Source: Aestuariibacter sp. | GTDB lineage: Bacteria > Pseudomonadota > Gammaproteobacteria > Enterobacterales > Alteromonadaceae | Reading direction: 5' to 3' | Assembly (NCBI GenBank): GCA_017794925.1 | Contig: CP051238.1 | Location: forward strand, 322,970 to 386,969 | Length of the DNA: 64,000 nucleotides | The notes under the pieces: model-generated | What the model was told of the DNA's origin: nothing | Seen by the model: only the letters and a program-made list of their open reading frames with translations | Databases searched by the model: none | Shown here: positions 1 to 10,342 of the stretch, piece after piece | Layout of the letters: each line of letters starts with the position of its first letter | Position numbering within the stretch: the stretch's first letter is position 1 | Made by a program: the position numbers and the translations under genes

Positions 1-774
1 TTCAAAATCACACTGGGTGGCGAGGTCGTTCTGTACGCCATTACCCGTGACATCGCCGAAAAGAAACGCCTTGAACTGGAAATCGCCGCACAGAAAGATA
101 CTTTCGAAACCCTGTTCAACGAATCTGTTGACGGGCTTTGCCTGCTAACCAGCAAACACTATCTGGACTGTAATAAAGCCTTCCTGAGCATGCTAGGTTT
201 TTCTCGCAAAGAAGAGATCATCGGTCTAACGCCTATGGATATTTCGCCTGAATTTCAGAGCGATGGCAGAGCCTCTGCCGATGCTGCCCGAGAGATTATC
301 GAAACCGCGTTCAGCAAAGGCAGCATCCGGTTCGAATGGATACACAAAAAGAAAGATGGTACAGAATTTTGGTGTGAAATTATCGTTTTCAAAATCACAC
401 TGGGTGGCGAGGTCGTTCTGTACGCCATTACCCGTGACATCGCCGAAAAGAAACGCCTTGAACTGGAAATCGCCGCACAGAAAGATACTTTCGAAACCCT
501 GTTCAACGAATCTGTTGACGGGCTTTGCCTGCTAACCAGCAAACACTATCTGGACTGTAATAAAGCCTTCCTGAGTATGCTCGGTTTTTCTCGCAAAGAA
601 GACATCATCGGTCTGACCCCCATGGACATTTCACCAGAATTGCAGAGCGACGGCAGAGCCTCCGCCGATGCTGCCCGAGAGATTATCGAAACCGCGTTCA
701 GCGAAGGGAGTATTCGATTCGAATGGCTTCATAAAAAGGCAGATGGTACAGAATTTTGGTGCGAAATAATCGTT
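1..774 (+). repeat. in-frame tandem repeat of a PAS-encoding unit, period 387 bp
   Basis: Bases 1-387 and 388-774 encode the same 129-residue PAS unit. Bases 1-188 and 388-575 are identical at every position, including silent sites. The remaining roughly 200 bases of each unit differ at many, mostly synonymous, sites. A third unit begins at 775 but only its first 60 bases or so align, with many changes. The first copy is cut by the window edge, so more copies may lie upstream. Confidence 0.95.
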
Positions 775-1674
775 TTCAAAATCACCTTGAACGGGGAACT
801 GGTGTTGTATGCCATTACTCGCGACATTGAAGAGAAGAAAAAGCTCGAATTTGAAATTTTTCAGCGTAACGCTGAACTTGAATCCACTATACAGAATCTT
901 AAACAAACACAGGACAAACTGGTTGAGGCTGAGAAAATGGCCAGCTTGGGCTCTCTGGTTGCTGGCGTCGCTCACGAAATCAATACACCAGTTGGGATTG
1001 GGCTAACAGGTGTTACCCAATTGATGGAGGATTGTGTAGACATCAGTGAACGGTACAAAAAAGGCGATTTGACCGCCAGTAACTTTGAGGACTTTATTGC
1101 CTCAGCTAATGAAATAGCTGAACTTGTAAAGAATAATCTGGTTAGGACTGCCCAGCTTGTAAGAAGCTTCAAGCAGGTTGCCGTTGATCAGACAAGTGAG
1201 GAAGATCGTGAATTTAATCTGGCCTTGTATATCAAAGAGGTCATAGCCAGTCTCTCTTCGGTTACACGAAAAGCCAATGTATCAGTAAGCAGTGACTGCC
1301 CGGATAATATCAATGTAATATCCAACCCGGGGCTGCTTTCGCAAGTTCTGACTAATCTTATTGTAAACTCAGTAAAACACGGCTTCAGCGAACAGCATTC
1401 AGGCGTCATTACAATCGCACTGCGAGAACTCACGAAAAAGACATTTGAGCTGGACTATAGAGATAACGGTAAAGGGATTAGCAAGGATAACTTATCGAAA
1501 ATATTTGAGCCGTTCTTTACCACTCAGCGCGGCTCTGGTGGTACAGGATTAGGGCTGAACATCACCTATAACATCATTACCAACGCGCTTAAAGGTTCGG
1601 TAGTCTGTGAAAGCGAACCGGGCCAGGGAGTCAGATTCCTTATACAGTTTCGGGTTTCAGACCGAATTGCATAG
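1..1674 (+). CDS. multi-PAS sensor histidine kinase (5' end outside window)
   Basis: The frame is open from base 1, so the first in-frame ATG at 190 is internal and the N-terminus lies outside the window. From the left it shows one partial and one complete near-identical PAS unit, each ending in a TRDI-EKK linker. A short coiled coil follows, then a dimerisation domain with H-box GVAHEINTP (His about codon 325 of the visible part), and an HATPase domain with N-box NLIVNSVKHG, DNGKGI and GTGLGL. It is therefore a catalytically complete kinase of the type that autophosphorylates and signals to a separate response regulator. No receiver domain follows and no regulator gene is adjacent. No membrane segment is visible in this part. 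The ligand is unknown. Confidence 0.9.
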   Translation, partial: FKITLGGEVVLYAITRDIAEKKRLELEIAAQKDTFETLFNESVDGLCLLTSKHYLDCNKAFLSMLGFSRKEEIIGLTPMDISPEFQSDGRASADAAREIIETAFSKGSIRFEWIHKKKDGTEFWCEIIVFKITLGGEVVLYAITRDIAEKKRLELEIAAQKDTFETLFNESVDGLCLLTSKHYLDCNKAFLSMLGFSRKEDIIGLTPMDISPELQSDGRASADAAREIIETAFSEGSIRFEWLHKKADGTEFWCEIIVFKITLNGELVLYAITRDIEEKKKLEFEIFQRNAELESTIQNLKQTQDKLVEAEKMASLGSLVAGVAHEINTPVGIGLTGVTQLMEDCVDISERYKKGDLTASNFEDFIASANEIAELVKNNLVRTAQLVRSFKQVAVDQTSEEDREFNLALYIKEVIASLSSVTRKANVSVSSDCPDNINVISNPGLLSQVLTNLIVNSVKHGFSEQHSGVITIALRELTKKTFELDYRDNGKGISKDNLSKIFEPFFTTQRGSGGTGLGLNITYNIITNALKGSVVCESEPGQGVRFLIQFRVSDRIA

Positions 1675-1771
1675 GCACCCTTGCAACGAAGTTGTTTTGA
1701 AGGCGTCTTAATGTCATTCAAAAGCACACTGGTGATGTACGGTATTGTCCTGCCAATGACAAAAATATCTA

Positions 1772-1803
1772 TGATTTAAAAATGTGGGCAGTCCCTTGCC
1801 CAC
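1772..1803 (-). terminator. probable intrinsic terminator of the DUF4382 gene
   Basis: On the minus strand a 7-bp stem GTGGGCA/TGCCCAC with a 6-base loop is followed by ATTTTTAAAT. It sits just past the stop codon of the DUF4382 lipoprotein gene. Confidence 0.6.
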
Positions 1804-1809
1804 CAAGGG

Positions 1810-2784
1810 TTAAAACGCTAAAACTGTTTCTTCACCTACCGAGATAGTGGTTTCCGTTACTGACTGGAACGTAAAGCCATCATCACTGTTTTCATCTGTT
1901 TCCGGTGCATCAATGTCGGCAAGGCAACTAAACGCAACGGTATAGTCACCCGCAGGCAGGTAACCTGCTACATAACTGTATGAGTCAGATGCTTCATCGA
2001 AATTCACCGTGGCAATGGCATAAGGCGACACTTCCAGCTCGTCGTCCGGGCTGTCTGCGTCATCGCCCAGCACACCCGCATCGAGATTTACATCACTGTA
2101 AATGTAGATGGCGTTACCCACGTCACTATCTGCTTTCACGCTGCAATCCGGGTGCGTGATCACGTCAGAAGATACGGTTCCGCTTAGTGTGCCTACTTCA
2201 CCGTTAGCCACCAGGCGCACGCCTCGGGGTTTCAGGAAATACGTCGTTGACTGGCCGACGGGATCGACGACACTTTTACGTAAATCAAACTCAACGGTGT
2301 ATGCTGCTTCAACGTTAGGTAACGCGACAAAGCCATCCAGCTTCAACTCGCCACTTGGCACAGACAGATTAAACGTACCCACATCGGTAGAGATATATGA
2401 GTCGTCGGTGACTACCAGGCGTAACTGTGAATAAGTACCCAGTGGAATGTCAGTCGCCGACACGATTTCAATAAAGGCGTCGCCCTGATATTGAAGTAAG
2501 TCAATGGCCATTGGGTCGCCATTGCCGTCACGTACATCAAACGTTTCTGTTCCCTCTTCACCAATCAGCTCAACCGTATCAAAATACACAACGACTTCGT
2601 TTGCCTGGTCGACTGGTGCGTCAGACACGGCAAGTGAAAAAGAGGTGCTGTCTGGTTGGTTGCCGGGAAGATTGGTCATGTTATCAGAGCCAGAGCCTCC
2701 ACAAGCGGCTAACGTTCCCAGCAATGAACTGATTACAACGGCTTGAGTTACCGGCTTCAGATTAAATTGACGTAGTGACATCAT
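1810..2784 (-). CDS. DUF4382 domain lipoprotein
   Basis: A 324-residue predicted lipoprotein. It has a hydrophobic signal with lipobox LAAC (Cys about residue 28), then a Gly/Ser/Asn linker. A domain from about residue 47 begins FSLAVSDAPVD and contains VVVYFDTVEL and DLLQYQGD, the signature I associate with DUF4382. The C-terminal part resembles a beta-sandwich and is rich in Asp. The cell-surface or periplasmic role is unknown. It is monocistronic, with its own terminator and a 217-base upstream gap to maeA. The family assignment comes from recognised motifs. Confidence 0.8.
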   Translation of the reverse strand: MMSLRQFNLKPVTQAVVISSLLGTLAACGGSGSDNMTNLPGNQPDSTSFSLAVSDAPVDQANEVVVYFDTVELIGEEGTETFDVRDGNGDPMAIDLLQYQGDAFIEIVSATDIPLGTYSQLRLVVTDDSYISTDVGTFNLSVPSGELKLDGFVALPNVEAAYTVEFDLRKSVVDPVGQSTTYFLKPRGVRLVANGEVGTLSGTVSSDVITHPDCSVKADSDVGNAIYIYSDVNLDAGVLGDDADSPDDELEVSPYAIATVNFDEASDSYSYVAGYLPAGDYTVAFSCLADIDAPETDENSDDGFTFQSVTETTISVGEETVLAF

Positions 2785-2951
2785 AACTACTCCTGATCGT
2801 TTTTATTCATCTTTACAGAGAAGTGACTATCAAAGCGTATGCCAATTACAACAAAAGTCTGATTTTCATAACCTTAGGCTGTATTTTGTGCGCTACAAGA
2901 AAAGAAGTAGTGTGAAAGTGTTGCAAGATGGCTACAGAAATTACACGGTAG

Positions 2952-2985
2952 CAAGAAACAAAAAGGGCAACCTGATGCTGCCCTT
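2952..2985 (-). terminator. intrinsic terminator of maeA
   Basis: The minus strand shows stem AAGGGCA/TGCCCTT with a 9-base loop, followed by TTTTTGTTTCTT, 16 bases past the maeA stop codon. Confidence 0.75.
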
Positions 2986-3001
2986 GAAATCACGTTCGCG
3001 A

Positions 3002-4693
3002 TTAAATACTGACTCGCTTATATGGCCGGTATTCAGCCCGCCAAAAATTGCGTTCAATGCTGGCTAGCAGGTGCTCGTCGGTTTGTTCCAACGCCAAACC
3101 TTGCTGCATAGCCACTTTAGCTACAGCAAAAGCAATGTCCCGACTCAGCTGTGAAATTTTACGTAATGGTGGCAGTAATTCACCTTCCCCCGTATTGGCC
3201 AGTGGCGATGCGTCTGCCAGCGCGTTACTGGCCGCCATCAGCATCTCATCACTTATCAGACGCGCTTTAGCGGCAATGACACCCAAGCCAATACCCGGGA
3301 AGATATAACTGTTATTACACTGGGCAATGGGATACGACTTACCATTGTATTCCACCGGCTTAAATGGGCTACCTGTGGCAATAATTACCTCGCCTTCAGT
3401 CCATTCAATCACCTGCTCCGGACGCGCTTCCACCTGGCGTGATGGGTTGCTCAGTGGGAAGATAATAGGCATATCGCTATTGCGTTTCATGGCATGAATC
3501 ACTTGTTCAGTGAACAAACCGGGCTGGCCAGACACACCGATCAGCACATCTGGCTGGGCACAATTTACTACATCCAGAAGCGACGGATATTCACCGCTAA
3601 ATGACCAGTCTTTCACTTCATCAGCGCTGTGCTGTAGTCTCTGCTGGAAGTCTCGCAGACCCTCCTGCCCTTCCATGACAAGGCCGTAGCGATCAATCAT
3701 AAAGATCTTTTTACGGGCTTCAGCGTCGGATAATCCTTCCTGAACCATTTGCTGGATCAGCATCTCTGCAATACCACACCCCGCAGAGCCCGCTCCCACA
3801 AACACAATGTTCATGGCAGATAATTTGGCTTTACGCATTCTGCATGCGGCTAAGATGGTACCCAGTGTAACAGCAGCCGTGCCCTGAATATCGTCGTTAA
3901 AACAACATACGCGGTCGCGATACCGCTTCAGAAGTGGCATGGCATTAGGCTGTGCGAAGTCTTCGAACTGGATCATGGCTTCCGGCCAGCGCTTGCTAAC
4001 GGCACGCATAAACATATCCAGAAACTCATCATACTCTTCCTGGCTGATACGCGGATGGCGTGCGCCCATGTACATGGGATCATTCAACAACTTTTCGTTG
4101 TTGGTGCCCACGTCCAGCATTACTGGCAGGGTATACGCGGGTGAAATACCTCCGCACGCCGTGTACAACGACAACTTACCGATTGGGATCCCCATTCCAC
4201 CAATACCCTGGTCACCCAAGCCAAGAATACGCTCACCGTCGGTTACCACAATCACTTTTACTTTGCGTTTGGTGGCGTTGCGCACGATATCATCGATTTG
4301 GTGGCGCTCTTCCCAGCTAATAAACAAGCCGCGGGAACTGCGATAGATATCAGAAAACTGTTCACAGGCGTCTCCCACCGTTGGGGTATAGATGATAGGC
4401 ATCATCTCTTCAATGTGACGCTGAATAAGGCGGTAGAACAGGGTTTCGTTAGTATCCTGAATGGCACGCAAATAAATATGCTTGTTCAGTGGTTCATCGA
4501 ACGAGCTATACTGCATGTAAGCTCGTTCAACTTGTTCTTCGATAGTTTCGTAACGGGGCGGCAATAAACCGGTAAGGTTAAAGGCAGCTCGTTCACGCGC
4601 GTTGAACGCACTGCCTTTGTTCAGCAGCGGGGCCTCGAGTAGAGAAGGCCCGGAATGAGGGATATACAGATAGCGCTTATCGTCATCAGACAT
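3002..4693 (-). CDS. maeA: NAD-dependent malic enzyme
   Basis: A 563-residue malic enzyme, the same size as E. coli MaeA (565). It oxidatively decarboxylates L-malate to pyruvate and CO2, reducing NAD. Visible signatures are [14 protein letters not shown] (catalytic Tyr region), [16 protein letters not shown] (catalytic Lys), metal-binding FNDDIQGTA, and a Rossmann loop [16 protein letters not shown]. It is a cytoplasmic soluble enzyme linking the TCA cycle to pyruvate. It follows mrcA on the same strand after a 46-base gap and has its own terminator. Either read-through from mrcA or a promoter in the short gap is possible. Cofactor preference is inferred from similarity to MaeA. Confidence 0.95.
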   Translation of the reverse strand: MSDDDKRYLYIPHSGPSLLEAPLLNKGSAFNARERAAFNLTGLLPPRYETIEEQVERAYMQYSSFDEPLNKHIYLRAIQDTNETLFYRLIQRHIEEMMPIIYTPTVGDACEQFSDIYRSSRGLFISWEERHQIDDIVRNATKRKVKVIVVTDGERILGLGDQGIGGMGIPIGKLSLYTACGGISPAYTLPVMLDVGTNNEKLLNDPMYMGARHPRISQEEYDEFLDMFMRAVSKRWPEAMIQFEDFAQPNAMPLLKRYRDRVCCFNDDIQGTAAVTLGTILAACRMRKAKLSAMNIVFVGAGSAGCGIAEMLIQQMVQEGLSDAEARKKIFMIDRYGLVMEGQEGLRDFQQRLQHSADEVKDWSFSGEYPSLLDVVNCAQPDVLIGVSGQPGLFTEQVIHAMKRNSDMPIIFPLSNPSRQVEARPEQVIEWTEGEVIIATGSPFKPVEYNGKSYPIAQCNNSYIFPGIGLGVIAAKARLISDEMLMAASNALADASPLANTGEGELLPPLRKISQLSRDIAFAVAKVAMQQGLALEQTDEHLLASIERNFWRAEYRPYKRVSI

Positions 4694-4739
4694 TGTAGTT
4701 AACCATTTATTTTTTATGCATTGTCGTTTGGCGCAAACG

Positions 4740-7412
4740 TCAGAAGATTTCCTCTACGTCTACACTTTCTTCATCCTGCTGAGCCGGATCGTCTATATCA
4801 TCTTCCAGAACATAAACAGTCGGCTCAGTGCCCCGCAGGAAATATTCGAATAGTGTGGTATGGTCGGTGCGCCGGGTCAACTTTCCACTGGTACGATCAA
4901 TTCGCACTCGCACAATATCATCCGGCACTGGCATAGGCGTCTCTGGCACCCCATCCAATGCAACTTGCATAAACCTTATCCAGGCAGGTTGTGCGGCGTT
5001 AGCACCACTTTCTGCCCCAACCAGCGCATTACCAATCCAGCCAAAACGATCCGGATTACGTGCTGCCAACGGGCGATTGTAGGCGGCACGACCCAGTTGA
5101 CGGCTCATATCATCAAAACCAACCCAGGCGGTTGCCACCAGATTGCGGTTAAATCCGCTGAACCATGCATCCCGTGAATCGTTTGTAGTACCTGTTTTAC
5201 CGGCCAAATCATCACGTTGTAAAATATTTTTAGCTCGCCAGCCTGTGCCTTGCCAGCCGGTTTTTTTACTGTAACTGCCGTTGTAGCGCACCGCTGTTCT
5301 CATCATCTCGGCAACCAGGAAGGCATTTTGCGAAGAAATCACTTGCGGTGCAGGCAACACTTCTTGCTGCTCTTCGTTTTGAGGTTCCAATTGCTGATTT
5401 AACTCTGCAGCCAGCAACGCTTCAATATCGACTTCTTCGTCAGTTGCACTGGCAGTGGATTCACCTTCATGTTCACAATCACCACACGCGACAACCGGAT
5501 TGTGTTGCCACAACACTTCGCCAAATTCATTGGCCACGTGGTCGATAAAGTAAGGCTCAATCAAATAACCACCATTAGCGATGGTTGCCATGCCACGCAC
5601 AATTTCTAAGGGCGTATGGGAACTGGAGCCCAATGACACCGTTTCATCACGATGAATATCGGCCCTATCCAAACCAAATTTAGTCAGGTGCTCAATCGTA
5701 TTGTCCAGCCCTACACCGCGTAACAATCGCACTGAGACGACGTTTTTAGATTTACCCAACGCGACACGCATACGTATGGGACCGTCATACTCGGCTGGCG
5801 AATTCTGAGGGCGCCAGGCAACGCCTGTCGCTTCGTCCCATTCATTGATGGGTGCATCATTGATGACACTGGCCACCGTATAGCCGTTTGCCAAGGCACC
5901 AGAGTAAATGAAGGGTTTGATGTTTGAACCCACCTGACGTTTAGCCTGCGTGGCGCGGTTAAACTGACTTTGATAAAAACTGTAACCCCCAACTATGGCC
6001 TGTACAGCGCCGGTATTCGGGTCCAGCGCAACAAATGCGCCCGCTACATCGGGTAATTGCGCTAATCGCCACTGCCCATCCATTTCCCGGATATACACAA
6101 TGTCGCCAGGCGAGACAATGTCGCTGGCGGTTTTTGGTGGCTCGCCTTGTCTACTGTCACCAATAAACGGTCTGGCCCAATCCATGCCTTCCCATTCAAT
6201 CACTCGTTCAGTACCTGTGACATCCCGGGTAATAAAGCGTTGCTCTTCAACAGCCGTTATTGCTACAGGGAAGACAAATCCGTAAGCACCGGCATTGTCC
6301 AGAGCCATCATCACCTGTTCTTCAGTTACGTCACAAGGCCAATTGGCATACAACACAGGCGTATCGCAAAGTGTAACCGTCGAGTCGGTTAGTGCCGGGG
6401 TGGTATTCCGCGATGACGCTTTGCTGTCTTGCTCAGGCCATAACCTTGCCACCGGCCCACGATAACCGTGACGTTCGTCGTAATCGTGTAAGTTTTGCAT
6501 TACCGCACGTTGCGCAGCCTGCTGCATTTCGGAATCAGCTGTGGCGTATACCTGATAGCCTCCGGTCTCAGCTTCTTCTTTGCCGTAAAGCTCAACCATT
6601 TCGTTGTAAATCAAGTCTGCCAGGTAAGGCGCATCCAATTCAATTTCAGCACCGTGCTTCTTGGCCGTTACCGGTGAGTTCACTGCTTCATCATATTCCT
6701 GACGGGTTATGTAACCCTCGTCCAGCATACGTAACAGAACGATTCTTCGACGCTCCATAGAGCGCTCCGGACGACTAATCGGGTTAAGCACTGAGGGGGC
6801 CTGGGGCAAACCAGCCAGCGTAGCAATTTGGGCCAGAGAGAGTTCGTTCAGCTTTTTGCCGTAATACACCTGCGCTGCTGCACCAAAACCAAACGAACGG
6901 TGACCCAGTTCAATTTTGTTCAGATAGAGTTCGAAAATTTCATCTTTGCTTAACTCTGCTTCCATATGCAGCGCAATAAAGACTTCTTTGATTTTACGAA
7001 TATAGGTTTTTTCACGCGTCAGGAAGAAGCCTCGTGCTAACTGCTGAGTAAGTGTACTGGCTCCCTGACTTTTCTCGCCTGTGAGGACCAGGTTAATGAA
7101 AGCGCGCGTAATGCCGATAGGATCAATACCGAAGTGGTCATAAAACCGGTTGTCTTCGGTGGCCAGTATGGCTTTTTTGAGTAAATCTGGCGTTTCGTCC
7201 AGTGTTACCGGAATCCGTCTTTTGACACCGTATTGGGAGATCAATTTGCCGTCATGCGTATAGATTCGCATAGGCGTTTGCAAGCGTACATCCTTAAGGA
7301 TGGCAACGCTCGGCAGATCCGGTTTGATATAGAAATAGATACCCGTTAGTACAATGCTTCCGAGCAATCCGGCAATAATGCCAAGTTTTAATAAGGTTTT
7401 AATGTACTTCAC
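4740..7412 (-). CDS. mrcA: penicillin-binding protein 1A (bifunctional peptidoglycan synthase)
   Basis: An 890-residue class A PBP that polymerises lipid II glycan strands and cross-links peptides in the periplasm. It is anchored by one N-terminal membrane helix (about residues 8-30). The GT51 domain carries the catalytic Glu in [12 protein letters not shown] (about E86). The transpeptidase domain has SNIK (nucleophile about S496) and KTGTT (about K739). The insert between the two domains resembles the OB-fold region of other PBP1A proteins. It is divergent from pilM, the usual mrcA/pilMNOPQ arrangement in gammaproteobacteria. The acidic C-terminal tail ([18 protein letters not shown]) is notable. 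A second class A PBP, mrcB, lies at 50-52 kb. Confidence 0.95.
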   Translation of the reverse strand: MKYIKTLLKLGIIAGLLGSIVLTGIYFYIKPDLPSVAILKDVRLQTPMRIYTHDGKLISQYGVKRRIPVTLDETPDLLKKAILATEDNRFYDHFGIDPIGITRAFINLVLTGEKSQGASTLTQQLARGFFLTREKTYIRKIKEVFIALHMEAELSKDEIFELYLNKIELGHRSFGFGAAAQVYYGKKLNELSLAQIATLAGLPQAPSVLNPISRPERSMERRRIVLLRMLDEGYITRQEYDEAVNSPVTAKKHGAEIELDAPYLADLIYNEMVELYGKEEAETGGYQVYATADSEMQQAAQRAVMQNLHDYDERHGYRGPVARLWPEQDSKASSRNTTPALTDSTVTLCDTPVLYANWPCDVTEEQVMMALDNAGAYGFVFPVAITAVEEQRFITRDVTGTERVIEWEGMDWARPFIGDSRQGEPPKTASDIVSPGDIVYIREMDGQWRLAQLPDVAGAFVALDPNTGAVQAIVGGYSFYQSQFNRATQAKRQVGSNIKPFIYSGALANGYTVASVINDAPINEWDEATGVAWRPQNSPAEYDGPIRMRVALGKSKNVVSVRLLRGVGLDNTIEHLTKFGLDRADIHRDETVSLGSSSHTPLEIVRGMATIANGGYLIEPYFIDHVANEFGEVLWQHNPVVACGDCEHEGESTASATDEEVDIEALLAAELNQQLEPQNEEQQEVLPAPQVISSQNAFLVAEMMRTAVRYNGSYSKKTGWQGTGWRAKNILQRDDLAGKTGTTNDSRDAWFSGFNRNLVATAWVGFDDMSRQLGRAAYNRPLAARNPDRFGWIGNALVGAESGANAAQPAWIRFMQVALDGVPETPMPVPDDIVRVRIDRTSGKLTRRTDHTTLFEYFLRGTEPTVYVLEDDIDDPAQQDEESVDVEEIF

Positions 7413-7551
7413 GATGCGATATTTCAGGGCTTTTTTGCCAAAATGACTTATATTTTATACCTAAGTGTATTTATTAGAACCATTTAATAGAAAAAAATTA
7501 AGTAACATCATATGGTAGAAATTTACGCAGGCACTCAAAGGCACGGTTTAT

Positions 7552-8622
7552 ATGTTGAAATCGCTGTTTAAAAAGAAGCAACCTCCCATTGTTGGTCTCG
7601 ACATTGGCACGCGTTGTATAAAGGCAGTGGTGCTGGAAGGCAGCGACGGCGATTACACGTTGTCTGCTTTTGCGTGCGAGCCGATTATTAAGGATGCATT
7701 CAAGGAACGTGAAATTACCGATATGGAAGCGGTAAGCCTTGCACTGCGTAAAGTACGTAAAGCCATGAAGAGTAAACTTAAGCCAGCCGCCATTGCGGTT
7801 GCCGGCGCGTCTGTTATCAGCAAAGTGGTCCACATGGAGCCAGACCAAACTGACTTTGAACTGGAAGGGCAGATTGAAGTTGAAGCAGACAGCCTTATTC
7901 CTTATCCGCTGGAAGAAGTCTATTTGGATTTCGAAGAACTGGGCATGAGCGAAACGCACTCCGGCAAAGTGAATGTTTTACTTACCGCGGCGCATAAAGA
8001 TGTGGTTATGTTGCGCTCTACGCTGGTCCGCGAGCAAGGGTTTGAACCACTGGTCGTCGATGTAGAAGGTTATGCGCTGGGCAATGCCATCGATCACTTC
8101 TACCCGGGCAAAGAAGAAGACGAGCGCATTTGTTGTATCAATATTGGCGCGTCTTTACTGCAAATGTGCGTGTGGCAATCGGGACAGGTGCTTTACAGCA
8201 AAGAGCACAACTTTGGTGTGGATATGCTGATTCAGGATTTAGCGCTGGTGCATATGCAGGATCGCAAGGACACGGAAGAACAGCTAATTACGAATCAATT
8301 ACCGGCTAATTGGGAGACAGATACCTTGCCGGTATTTGCTGCCAACCTTCAACAACAAATTAACCGTGCGCTGCAGATGTACATGAGTACTGTGCATGCC
8401 GACCGACCTGATCGGATTCTTATTTGTGGTGCAGGGGCGGTTATGCCGTCATTGGTCGAAACACTGAAGCAGGACCTGGGTATCGATGTGGATATCTTCA
8501 ATCCGTTTACACAAATGAAACTGGGTGACAAAGTGAACCCGGAACAGGTAGAGCAACTAGCGCCTATGATGGTCATTGCGGCAGGGTTAGCAAGCAGAGG
8601 GTTTTCATCGTGGCACATGTAA
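7552..8622 (+). CDS. pilM: type IV pilus assembly protein PilM
   Basis: A 356-residue actin-like cytoplasmic ATPase-fold protein of the type IV pilus inner-membrane alignment complex. The N-terminus has the FtsA-like phosphate-1 motif IVGLDIGTRCIKAV. A further nucleotide-binding motif ICCINIGASLL lies mid-protein and RILICGAGAVMP near the end. In the family PilM binds the N-terminal tail of PilN. It is the first gene of pilMNOPQ, divergent from mrcA, and overlaps pilN by 13 bases. The start gives the expected N-terminus (MLKSLFKKK). Confidence 0.95.
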   Translation: MLKSLFKKKQPPIVGLDIGTRCIKAVVLEGSDGDYTLSAFACEPIIKDAFKEREITDMEAVSLALRKVRKAMKSKLKPAAIAVAGASVISKVVHMEPDQTDFELEGQIEVEADSLIPYPLEEVYLDFEELGMSETHSGKVNVLLTAAHKDVVMLRSTLVREQGFEPLVVDVEGYALGNAIDHFYPGKEEDERICCINIGASLLQMCVWQSGQVLYSKEHNFGVDMLIQDLALVHMQDRKDTEEQLITNQLPANWETDTLPVFAANLQQQINRALQMYMSTVHADRPDRILICGAGAVMPSLVETLKQDLGIDVDIFNPFTQMKLGDKVNPEQVEQLAPMMVIAAGLASRGFSSWHM

Positions 8623-9203
8623 ACCTCCTCCCTTGGCGCGAACAACGCCGCCAAAAGCAAAAGCAACAGTTTTTGGTTACACTGGCATTAGTCGCGGTGT
8701 TCTGCGGACTGGTATTCTGGGTAATCGGGCAGATTATTGAAAACCAAATCAGTAACCAAAATACGCGAAACCAATACCTGCAGACTGAAATTACCGCATT
8801 AGAAAGCCAAATCGCTGAGATCAAGCGCATTAAAGAAAGCAAAGCGGCGATTGAAAAGCGCATGGCGCTGATAGAGCAATTGCAAAGCAGTAGAAATATC
8901 ACCCCGAATATTCTGGATGAGCTGGCTCGCCTGGTGCCTCCTGGCGTGAGCTTCAAATCCATGATCCGTAAAGGCGCGCAAATAGAAGTGCGCGGTACCA
9001 GCGAGTCAAATAACCGTTTAGCCGAGTTCATGCGCCAAATAGAAAAATCCAAGGTATTCACTGCGGGGGAATTATCTTCCATTGTCGCTGATACCAGTGC
9101 AAGTGATGCCGTTAGTGAATTCACCCTGACCTTCTCGATTAGTCAGGTCCTTGCTAATGCGCAACTCGAAGCGGAGCAAAAGGCGAAGGGAGGCAAAAAA
9201 TGA
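8610..9203 (+). CDS. pilN: type IV pilus inner-membrane protein PilN
   Basis: A 197-residue bitopic protein starting at a GTG inside the end of pilM. This start restores the conserved N-terminus AHVNLLPWRE, the PilM-binding motif in the family; the nearby ATG is out of frame. One membrane helix (about residues 24-44) is followed by a periplasmic coiled coil and a ferredoxin-like domain that in the family pairs with PilO. Its stop overlaps the pilO start (ATGA), indicating translational coupling. Confidence 0.95.
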   Translation: MAHVNLLPWREQRRQKQKQQFLVTLALVAVFCGLVFWVIGQIIENQISNQNTRNQYLQTEITALESQIAEIKRIKESKAAIEKRMALIEQLQSSRNITPNILDELARLVPPGVSFKSMIRKGAQIEVRGTSESNNRLAEFMRQIEKSKVFTAGELSSIVADTSASDAVSEFTLTFSISQVLANAQLEAEQKAKGGKK

Positions 9204-9808
9204 AGTTTGACGTGTCTCGCTTAAAAGAGATGAACGAGCTGGATTTTGAGCAGGTTGCCGTCTGGCCTTTTGAAATCAAGGTTGTCGTATCCCTGTTTGT
9301 CGCTGTGGTTATCTGTGGGATTAGTTACTTTGCGATTATTAGCCCAAAACTACCTATGCTGGATGCGGCAGAGCGTCAGGAAGCCGAATTAAAACTGCAG
9401 TTTGAAGCCAAATACCGGTTAGCAGTCAACTTAACAGCGTATAAAAAGCAACTAGCCAAAATTGAAGAAGACTTTTCTTCCATGCTGAAATCGTTGCCTA
9501 CTCGCAATGAAACACCTGGCTTACTGGATGATATTACATACGTAGGTACCAGCGCGGGGCTGACTTTCCGCTTAATTAACTGGGAAAATGAAATACCTAA
9601 AGAGTTTTATACCGAGCTGCCGATAAAAATCGAAGTAAGCGGCGGTTATCACAATATAGGTGAGTTTGTTTCAAAAGTTGCAGGGTTACCGCGTATTGTC
9701 ACCATGCATGACTTTGAATTAAAGGCCGAGCAGGAAGGGCTTAAGTTAAGTTTACTCGCGAAGACCTATCGCGCAGCAAACACCAATAACGAAGGGGATA
9801 AAAAATGA
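9200..9808 (+). CDS. pilO: type IV pilus inner-membrane protein PilO
   Basis: A 202-residue partner of PilN. It has a short cytoplasmic segment, a membrane helix at about residues 30-50 (VVVSLFVAVVICGISYFAII), a periplasmic coiled coil, and a C-terminal domain with the family-typical segment ELPIKIEVSGGYHNIGEF. PilN and PilO form a heterodimer that links cytoplasmic PilM to the lipoprotein PilP. Both ends overlap the neighbouring genes by ATGA, so the block is read as one operon. Confidence 0.95.
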   Translation: MKFDVSRLKEMNELDFEQVAVWPFEIKVVVSLFVAVVICGISYFAIISPKLPMLDAAERQEAELKLQFEAKYRLAVNLTAYKKQLAKIEEDFSSMLKSLPTRNETPGLLDDITYVGTSAGLTFRLINWENEIPKEFYTELPIKIEVSGGYHNIGEFVSKVAGLPRIVTMHDFELKAEQEGLKLSLLAKTYRAANTNNEGDKK

Positions 9809-10326
9809 AGCCCTTACGCGCATTGGTAACACTGGCTTTGTTAGGCTTAACAGCAGGTTGTGCACCACAAATGGATGATTTGGTTGCTTACACTAACCAG
9901 GTCAAGCAAACTACGCAGTCTCGTATTGAGCCATATCCGGAGTTTACGCAGCAACCGGCTTTTGTTTACAGTGCGTCAGAGTTCAGAAGTCCGTTTTTGC
10001 GGCCAAAACGCGATATGGCGCCGATTGTTGCGCAAACCAAGGCTAACTGTACACAGCCAGACTTAAGCAGGGCGAAAGAGCCGCTTGAGGCGTATGGAAT
10101 CGACGCACTGCAATTAACGGGCAACTTCCGTTCAAACGGTGCCAATTGGGTACTGTTTAAAACCAACGATGGCAATTTATATCAGGCCAAAGTAGGAAAT
10201 CGGATAGGTTTGTTTTTTGGCAAAATAATTAGCGTGAAGAACAACAGCGTGATCATCGAAGAATTAGTGCCCGACGGCACCGGATGCTGGCAGCGGAAAG
10301 AAACAACGCTCGCGATGGGTTCGTGA
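9805..10326 (+). CDS. pilP: type IV pilus assembly lipoprotein PilP
   Basis: A 173-residue predicted inner-membrane lipoprotein. The signal ends at lipobox LTAGC (Cys about residue 19). An unstructured Gln/Thr-rich linker follows, then a C-terminal beta domain with LEAYGIDALQLTGNF and YQAKVGNRIGLFFGKI, the region that docks to the secretin PilQ. Translation is coupled to pilO, and pilQ starts 16 bases downstream. Confidence 0.95.
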   Translation: MKPLRALVTLALLGLTAGCAPQMDDLVAYTNQVKQTTQSRIEPYPEFTQQPAFVYSASEFRSPFLRPKRDMAPIVAQTKANCTQPDLSRAKEPLEAYGIDALQLTGNFRSNGANWVLFKTNDGNLYQAKVGNRIGLFFGKIISVKNNSVIIEELVPDGTGCWQRKETTLAMGS

Positions 10327-10342
10327 GTAGGAGATAAGTAAG

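Noticed and set aside
1..774. Tandem repeats considered as CRISPR or mobile DNA
   Set aside because: The units are 387 bp, in frame, and encode a PAS domain; no short repeats with spacers.
7498..7959. 153-codon minus-strand frame opposite pilM
   Set aside because: Lies opposite a well supported gene, no family motif, and the codon usage is that of an antisense reading.
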